From the NCBI RefSeq assembly GCF_014268455.2, contig NZ_CP077085.1:5187001-5251000 (forward strand): 64,000 bases of DNA, in the 5' to 3' direction. The DNA is from Pseudomonas shahriarae. GTDB lineage: Bacteria; Pseudomonadota; Gammaproteobacteria; Pseudomonadales; Pseudomonadaceae. The notes below the pieces were generated by a model. The model made no database searches, was not told where the DNA came from, and saw only the letters and a list, made by a program, of their open reading frames with translations. Numbering within the stretch: position 1 is the stretch's first letter; every line of letters begins with the position of its first letter. Shown piece after piece: positions 59,065-64,000 of this stretch. A program made the translations under genes and the position numbers.

Positions 59065-60558
59065 ATGAAACCATCGCTAGTCCTGAGAATGGGCCAGCAG
59101 CTGACGATGACACCGCAGCTGCAACAGGCCATCCGCCTGCTCCAATTGTCGACCCTGGACCTGCAACAGGAAATCCAGGAGGCCCTGGAGTCCAACCCGA
59201 TGCTCGAACGCCAGGAAGAAGGCGACGACTTCGATAATGCCGACCCACTGGCCGACAACATAGAGCAAAAACCCAATCCCGACGTCCAGGAGCCGTCCTA
59301 CCAGGAAACCGCACCCACGGTGGATAACCTGGAAGAAGGCGAATGGAACGAACGTATTCCCAATGAACTGCCGGTGGATACGGCCTGGGAAGATGTCTAC
59401 CAGACCAGCGCCAGCAGCCTGCCCAGCAACGACGATGACGAGTGGGACTTCACCACCCGCACCTCCGTCGGCGAAAGCCTGCAGAGCCACTTGCTGTGGC
59501 AACTGAACCTTGCCCCGATGTCCGACACCGATCGCTTGATCGCGGTGACCCTGATCGACTGCATCAACAATCAGGGCTATCTGGACGAGACCCTCGAAGA
59601 AATCCTCGAGGCTTTCGACCCGGAACTGGACATCGAGCTGGACGAAATCGAGGCGGTCCTGCACCGCATCCAGCAGTTCGAGCCCGCCGGCATCGGCGCG
59701 CGCAACCTCAGCGAGTGCCTGTTGCTGCAACTGCGCCAACTGCCCGCCAAGACACCGTGGCTGGCCGAAGCCCAACGCCTGGTCACCGACTATATCGACC
59801 TGCTGGGCAGCCGCGACTACAGCCAGTTGATGCGTCGGATGAAGCTCAAGGAAGATGACCTGCGCCAGATCATCGAACTGGTACAGAGCCTCAACCCGCG
59901 TCCCGGCTCGCAGATCGAGTCCAGCGAAGCCGAGTATGTCGTCCCCGACGTGATCGTGCGCAAGGACAACGAGCGCTGGCTGGTGGAGCTGAACCAGGAA
60001 TCAGTGCCGCGCCTGCGGGTCAACCCGCAATACGCAGGTTTTGTACGCCGGGCCGACACCAGCGCCGACAACACCTTCATGCGCAATCAGTTGCAGGAGG
60101 CTCGCTGGTTCATCAAGAGCCTGCAAAGCCGCAACGAGACCCTGATGAAAGTGGCCACCCAGATCGTCGAGCATCAGCGCGGCTTCCTGGAATATGGCGA
60201 CGAGGCGATGAAACCGTTGGTGCTGCATGACATTGCCGAAGCAGTGGGCATGCACGAATCGACCATTTCCCGGGTCACCACCCAAAAATTCATGCATACC
60301 CCACGGGGTATATATGAGCTGAAATACTTTTTCTCCAGCCACGTCAGCACCTCCGAAGGCGGTGAATGCTCGTCCACGGCGATCCGCGCGATCATCAAAA
60401 AACTGGTTGCGGCGGAAAATCAGAAAAAGCCGTTGAGTGACAGCAAGATCGCTGGTTTACTGGAGGCACAAGGCATTCAGGTCGCCCGTCGAACCGTCGC
60501 CAAGTACCGCGAGTCCCTTGGGATCGCGCCTTCCAGCGAGCGTAAGCGATTGATGTGA
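59065..60558 (+). CDS. rpoN: RNA polymerase sigma-54 factor
   Basis: A 497-aa sigma factor. Region I is Gln/Leu-rich ([20 protein letters not shown], residues 6-25) for activator response, region II is acidic (about 50-110), and region III carries the core-binding and DNA-binding parts with the RpoN box [10 protein letters not shown] at 474-483. It serves the -24/-12 promoters proposed upstream of pdo and cydP. It heads the conserved rpoN-hpf-ptsN-rapZ-ptsO cluster. Confidence 0.96.
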   Translation: MKPSLVLRMGQQLTMTPQLQQAIRLLQLSTLDLQQEIQEALESNPMLERQEEGDDFDNADPLADNIEQKPNPDVQEPSYQETAPTVDNLEEGEWNERIPNELPVDTAWEDVYQTSASSLPSNDDDEWDFTTRTSVGESLQSHLLWQLNLAPMSDTDRLIAVTLIDCINNQGYLDETLEEILEAFDPELDIELDEIEAVLHRIQQFEPAGIGARNLSECLLLQLRQLPAKTPWLAEAQRLVTDYIDLLGSRDYSQLMRRMKLKEDDLRQIIELVQSLNPRPGSQIESSEAEYVVPDVIVRKDNERWLVELNQESVPRLRVNPQYAGFVRRADTSADNTFMRNQLQEARWFIKSLQSRNETLMKVATQIVEHQRGFLEYGDEAMKPLVLHDIAEAVGMHESTISRVTTQKFMHTPRGIYELKYFFSSHVSTSEGGECSSTAIRAIIKKLVAAENQKKPLSDSKIAGLLEAQGIQVARRTVAKYRESLGIAPSSERKRLM

Positions 60559-60633
60559 CGGGCGGGCCATAGCGTTCCAGTGGCGGGTACTCCTACCCGC
60601 CGCTTTATGCACTGGCAACGAAGGAGAAGCTGT

Positions 60634-60939
60634 ATGCAAGTCAACATCAGTGGACACCAACTGGAAGTGACCGAACCGCTGCGCGCCTACATCAGCGAGA
60701 AACTCAAACGAATTGAGGGGCATTTCGACAAGATCACCAATGTGCAAGTCATCATGTCTGTCGAAAAGCTGAAGCAGAAAATCGAAGCCACCTTGCGTAT
60801 ACCCGGCGGGGAAGTAGTCGCCAATGCAGAGCATTCAGACATGTATGCCGCCATTGACGACCTGACCGACAAGCTGGATCGCCAAATCAAAAAGCATAAG
60901 GAAAAGCAGCAGAGCCTTCTTCAAGGCACAGGCCGCTAA
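60634..60939 (+). CDS. hpf: Ribosome hibernation promoting factor, short form
   Basis: A 101-aa protein starting MQVNISGHQLEVTEPLRAYI. HPF binds the 30S decoding region in stationary phase and supports 100S dimer formation together with RMF. The short form lacks the C-terminal dimerisation domain. AAGGAG precedes the ATG at 60634. Confidence 0.92.
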   Translation: MQVNISGHQLEVTEPLRAYISEKLKRIEGHFDKITNVQVIMSVEKLKQKIEATLRIPGGEVVANAEHSDMYAAIDDLTDKLDRQIKKHKEKQQSLLQGTGR

Positions 60940-60951
60940 CACTCCCCACCC

Positions 60952-61416
60952 ATGATTCGACTTGAAACCATCCTGACCCCCGGCCGTTCACTCGTGAACG
61001 CGCCGGGTGGCAGTAAAAAGAAAGCCCTCGAACAGATTGCCAACCTGATCAGCCGCGAAGTGCCTGAGCTGGTGATGCAAGATGTATACGAGGCTCTGAT
61101 TGCTCGTGAAAAACTCGGTTCGACCGGTTTTGGCAACGGCATCGCTATTCCTCATTGCCGCCTAAAAGGCTGTGAAACACCGGTGAGCGCCCTGTTGCAC
61201 CTGGACGCCCCCACTGATTTCGACGCTATCGACGGCGCCCCGGTTGACCTGCTGTTCGTCCTGCTGGTCCCGGAAGCGGCCACCGATGCACACCTGGAAC
61301 TGCTCCGGCAGATCGCCAGCATGCTTGACCGTGACGAAGTACGTAAGAAACTGCGTAGCGCCAGCACCAATGAAGCGCTGTATCAGGTTGTCCTGGATGA
61401 ACAAAGCGGGCAGTAA
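60952..61416 (+). CDS. ptsN: Nitrogen-regulatory PTS enzyme IIA
   Basis: A 154-aa EIIA(Ntr). The phosphorylated histidine is His68 in [13 protein letters not shown]. It is the terminal phosphoacceptor of the PtsP-PtsO-PtsN chain and regulates potassium transport and other targets without moving sugar. It lies 12 bases after hpf. Confidence 0.94.
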   Translation: MIRLETILTPGRSLVNAPGGSKKKALEQIANLISREVPELVMQDVYEALIAREKLGSTGFGNGIAIPHCRLKGCETPVSALLHLDAPTDFDAIDGAPVDLLFVLLVPEAATDAHLELLRQIASMLDRDEVRKKLRSASTNEALYQVVLDEQSGQ

Positions 61417-61418
61417 TC

Positions 61419-62276
61419 ATGCGTTTGATCATCGTCAGCGGGCGTTCCGGCTCAGGTAAAAGTACGGCCCTCAATGTGCTTGAGGACAGTGGTTTCTATT
61501 GCATAGACAACTTGCCGGCCGGCCTGCTGCCCGAGCTGGCAGAACGTGCGCTGATCCATACCGAGCTGGCACAACCGCTGGTGGCCGTGTCCATTGACGC
61601 ACGCAACCTGCCCAGCCACCTCACGCGTTTCCCGGAATTGCTCGAAGAGGTACGCGCCAAGCATATCCATTGCGACGTGCTGTACCTGGATGCCGACGAA
61701 GAAACGCTGCTCAAGCGCTTTTCGGAAACCCGTCGCCGCCACCCACTGAGCAGCCCGCACCGCTCGCTGGCCGAAGCCATCGAGGACGAGACCAAGCTGC
61801 TGGGGCCGATCATTGACCTGGCCGACCTCAAGATCAACACCACCAGCCTGAACCTTTACCAACTGCGTGACGCCATCAAGCTGCGCCTGCTGAACCAGCC
61901 GGAACCCGGCACCGCGTTCCTTGTTGAGTCCTTTGGCTTCAAGCGGGGCATGCCGATAGACGCCGACCTGGTATTTGACGTGCGTTGCCTGCCCAATCCT
62001 TACTGGAAGCCGGAACTGCGCGACCAGTCCGGGCTGGACCAACCGGTTGCCGATTACCTGGCGGCGCAACCGGATGTCGAGGAGATGTTCCAGGACATCT
62101 CCAGCTACCTGCTCAAGTGGCTACCGCGCTTTGCGGCCAGCAACCGGGCCTATGTCACCATCGCTATCGGCTGTACCGGCGGGCATCACCGCTCCGTCTA
62201 CCTGACCGAGCGCCTGGGCCAGGTCTTGCAGCAAACCCTCAAGAATGTCCAGGTTCGCCACCGCGACCTCAGCTGA
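61419..62276 (+). CDS. rapZ: RNase adapter protein RapZ
   Basis: A 285-aa nucleotide-binding protein with Walker A GRSGSGKS at 8-15 and the conserved C-terminal [19 protein letters not shown] near 248. In E. coli RapZ guides RNase E to the small RNA GlmZ; this small-RNA pathway is not known to be conserved in Pseudomonas, so its target here may differ. It follows ptsN by two bases. Confidence 0.93.
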   Translation: MRLIIVSGRSGSGKSTALNVLEDSGFYCIDNLPAGLLPELAERALIHTELAQPLVAVSIDARNLPSHLTRFPELLEEVRAKHIHCDVLYLDADEETLLKRFSETRRRHPLSSPHRSLAEAIEDETKLLGPIIDLADLKINTTSLNLYQLRDAIKLRLLNQPEPGTAFLVESFGFKRGMPIDADLVFDVRCLPNPYWKPELRDQSGLDQPVADYLAAQPDVEEMFQDISSYLLKWLPRFAASNRAYVTIAIGCTGGHHRSVYLTERLGQVLQQTLKNVQVRHRDLS

Positions 62277-62292
62277 AAGGAACACCTTCGCG

Positions 62293-62565
62293 ATGCCCGC
62301 TCTGGAAATTGAAATCATCAACAAACTGGGCTTGCATGCCCGCGCGTCGGCCAAGTTCGTCGGAGTTGCGGGCCAGTTTCCTTGCCAGGTGCGTGCCGGG
62401 CGTACGCCAGAGTCCATGGTCGATGGCAAAAGCATCATGGCCATGATGATGCTTGCCGCAGGCAAGGGCACGACGATTCATCTGAAGACCGAAGGTGAGC
62501 AGGAACAGGAAGCGCTGGATGCGCTGGTGAAGTTGATCAACAACTACTTCGATGAAGGCGAATAG
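62293..62565 (+). CDS. ptsO: Nitrogen-PTS phosphocarrier NPr
   Basis: A 90-aa HPr-like protein with the phosphorylated His15 in NKLGLHARASA and the MVDGKSIMAMMML segment around 49-61. It passes phosphate from PtsP to PtsN. The ATG at 62293 is in front of the family N-terminus; the frame is open into rapZ but that part is not used. Confidence 0.93.
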   Translation: MPALEIEIINKLGLHARASAKFVGVAGQFPCQVRAGRTPESMVDGKSIMAMMMLAAGKGTTIHLKTEGEQEQEALDALVKLINNYFDEGE

Positions 62566-62595
62566 CCCTTCTTTCCTGAATGCAGCACAAATCAA

Positions 62596-62690
62596 TGTGG
62601 GAGTGGGCTTGCCCGCGATAGCTGGGAGTCAGTCGATACATACTTGACTGATACACCGCTATCGCGGGCAAGCCCGCTCCCACATTTTTT
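62596..62690. repeat. REP pair with T-run, terminator of the rpoN-ptsO cluster
   Basis: TGTGGGAGTGGGCTTGCCCG from 62596 and its inverted partner AAGCCCGCTCCCACA ending near 62684, followed by TTTTTT. A further lone half (GCAAGCCAGCTCCCACA) follows near 62713. Confidence 0.87.
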
Positions 62691-62765
62691 ATGCCGAGGT
62701 GTCTGCATCGCAAGCAAGCCAGCTCCCACACTAGCCAGCTGCCACATTGCTTTTTGCGTTAGGCA

Positions 62766-63659
62766 TCAGCCCAGCGCTGTATCCATGGCCATCATCAGGC
62801 AAAACCCGATGCACAACCCCAGGCTGGCAAGTTTGTCATGGCCATTGCGTCGCGACTCGGGGATTACTTCGTGAGTCACCACCAGTAGCATCGCCCCGGC
62901 CGCAAGGGCCAAACCCAGAGGCAGCAGCATCTCGGCCAGGCTGACCAGCCAGGCACAGAGCACGGCAAACACCGGCTCTACCAGGCCGGATGCCGCCCCA
63001 ATCAGGAATGCCTTGACCCGCGACATCCCCGCCCCTGCCAGCACCAGCGCAATCACCAGCCCTTCCGGCACATCCTGCAAGGCAATGCCCATGGCCAGGC
63101 TGTCGGCATCGGGCATACCGCCACCCGCCGAGACGCCTACCGCCATGCCTTCGGGAATATTGTGGGCAATGATCGCGAACACAAACAGCCAGATACGCGG
63201 CGGGATCACCGGTTTATCGGGCGTACCGACCAGCATCTCCGGGCTGGCACCGGAGACCTTGCGGTCCACCAGAAACAGGCCGAAGGCACCGAGCATGATG
63301 CCGAAGCTGACCAGGCCGCTGGACGCCCAGGGAGTGAGCCCCAGGTTTTCGGCGGCGGCGACCCCTGGCACGACCAGCGAAAACGCGGTCGCCGCGAGCA
63401 TCACGCCAGCACCGAAGCCCAGCAACGTATCGCTGACCGCTAACGGCATCCGCCGGATCACCAGCACCGGCACCGCCCCCAGCGCCGTACCCAGGGCGCA
63501 GATTGCGCCACCTTGCAGTGCGCGCAGGATCCGCGGCTCCAGGTTCAGCCAGGCCAGCCCGTGGGCCACCAGCAATGCCATTCCCGCCAACAGCAGCAGC
63601 GAGCCAAACGCATAACGAAACATTCGTACGCTGCTGATCGCCAGTGTTTCAGTGCCCAT
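62766..63659 (-). CDS. ZIP-family metal transporter
   Basis: A 297-aa membrane protein with about eight hydrophobic segments and the ZIP helix motifs HNIPEGMAVGVSAGG near 167 and LQDVPEGLVIAL near 193 that line the metal site. Members import zinc or related metals. It lies next to the Mn-type superoxide dismutase gene, in the same direction 31 bases after it, as PA4467 and sodM in P. aeruginosa (from memory). Manganese or iron supply to the dismutase is possible, but that is inference. Confidence 0.87.
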   Translation of the reverse strand: MGTETLAISSVRMFRYAFGSLLLLAGMALLVAHGLAWLNLEPRILRALQGGAICALGTALGAVPVLVIRRMPLAVSDTLLGFGAGVMLAATAFSLVVPGVAAAENLGLTPWASSGLVSFGIMLGAFGLFLVDRKVSGASPEMLVGTPDKPVIPPRIWLFVFAIIAHNIPEGMAVGVSAGGGMPDADSLAMGIALQDVPEGLVIALVLAGAGMSRVKAFLIGAASGLVEPVFAVLCAWLVSLAEMLLPLGLALAAGAMLLVVTHEVIPESRRNGHDKLASLGLCIGFCLMMAMDTALG

Positions 63660-63690
63660 AGTCGGCCTTAAGTCTTGTTATGAAAGGTCA

Positions 63691-64000
63691 TTAAGCGAGG
63701 GCCGCCTGGTAGCGCTCAGCGACTTCCGGCCAGTTGATAACACTGTAGAAGGCGTTGATGTATTCAGGACGGCGGTTCTGATAAAGCAGGTAGTAGGCGT
63801 GCTCCCACACGTCCAGACCGAGGATCGGCGTATTGCCATTCATCAACGGGCTGTCCTGGTTGCCACTGCTCTCGACTACCAGGGTCTTTTGCGGGGTCAC
63901 GCTCAACCAGGCCCAGCCACTGCCGAAGCGGGTCAGCGCAGCTTTGGTAAAGGCCTCCTTGAAGGCGTCAAAGCCACCCAACTGCTCATCAATCGCCTGG
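63691..64000 (-). CDS. sodM: Superoxide dismutase, Mn type, N-terminal part outside window
   Basis: The reverse strand reads from the window edge (in frame [15 protein letters not shown]) to a stop at 63691, giving the last 102 or so residues. The dismutase signatures [18 protein letters not shown] and [13 protein letters not shown] are present, including Asp and His metal ligands. The Gln in NQDSPL, rather than the distal Gln position of the Fe enzymes, favours the Mn class. The upstream half lies outside the window. Confidence 0.9.
   Translation of the reverse strand, partial: QAIDEQLGGFDAFKEAFTKAALTRFGSGWAWLSVTPQKTLVVESSGNQDSPLMNGNTPILGLDVWEHAYYLLYQNRRPEYINAFYSVINWPEVAERYQAALA

Overview
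The window is chromosomal DNA of a fluorescent-group Pseudomonas. GC content is high, extragenic palindromes of the GTGGGAGCGGGCTTGCCCGC type recur between genes, and several blocks have the gene content and order I recall from P. aeruginosa: rsmI/lpoA/yraN/gmhA/dolP; mqo-PA4642-cupin-hpt-upp-uraA; and hisC-hisD-hisG-murA-ibaG-mlaBCDEF // kdsD-kdsC-lptC-lptA-lptB-rpoN-hpf-ptsN-rapZ-ptsO. Synteny and family names come from memory; no search was run.

Layout. 1-5.1 kb: core genes for rRNA modification, envelope lipoproteins and heptose synthesis. 5.1-19.3 kb: an accessory island, with AT-richer DNA and gene remnants at its margins. It holds a complete sulfide/persulfide module: a FisR-like sigma-54 activator, persulfide dioxygenase, a DUF442-sulfide:quinone oxidoreductase fusion, TauE-type and PmpA/PmpB-type transporters, DUF2892, an OsmC-family protein, a decayed second persulfide dioxygenase and a haem-c DUF3365 protein. 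On the other side of fisR is a full cytochrome bd-I type operon: cydP-cydA-cydB-cydX-ybgE, a group II truncated haemoglobin and a rhodanese. At its right edge a decayed DUF202 gene abuts a truncated metallo-beta-lactamase-fold gene that once followed ycaO. 19.3-41.2 kb: OsmC-YcaO fusion, a MalT-like LuxR regulator, DUF1329/DUF1302/acyl-CoA ligase genes, rsmC, a manganese exporter behind a yybP-ykoY-like riboswitch, a chemoreceptor, a divergent SRAP protein and small conserved genes. 41.2-47.3 kb: malate:quinone oxidoreductase and purine/pyrimidine salvage. 47.3-64 kb: histidine synthesis, peptidoglycan synthesis, Mla lipid transport, Kdo and Lpt genes, rpoN and the nitrogen PTS, a ZIP transporter and a partial superoxide dismutase.

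How the parts fit. The most interesting reading is that the island is one sulfide-response unit. The fisR-pdo intergenic region and the region in front of cydP each carry CTGCCA/TGGCAG half-sites arranged as dyads, and each has a sigma-54 type -24/-12 element about 130 bp from the dyad centre. FisR would then switch on sulfide oxidation (SQR to PDO) and, at the same time, a terminal oxidase of the kind known to resist sulfide, so that electrons from SQR could still reach oxygen. Sigma-54 itself (rpoN) is encoded near 59 kb. The operator-promoter symmetry is visible in the sequence; the regulatory link is inference.
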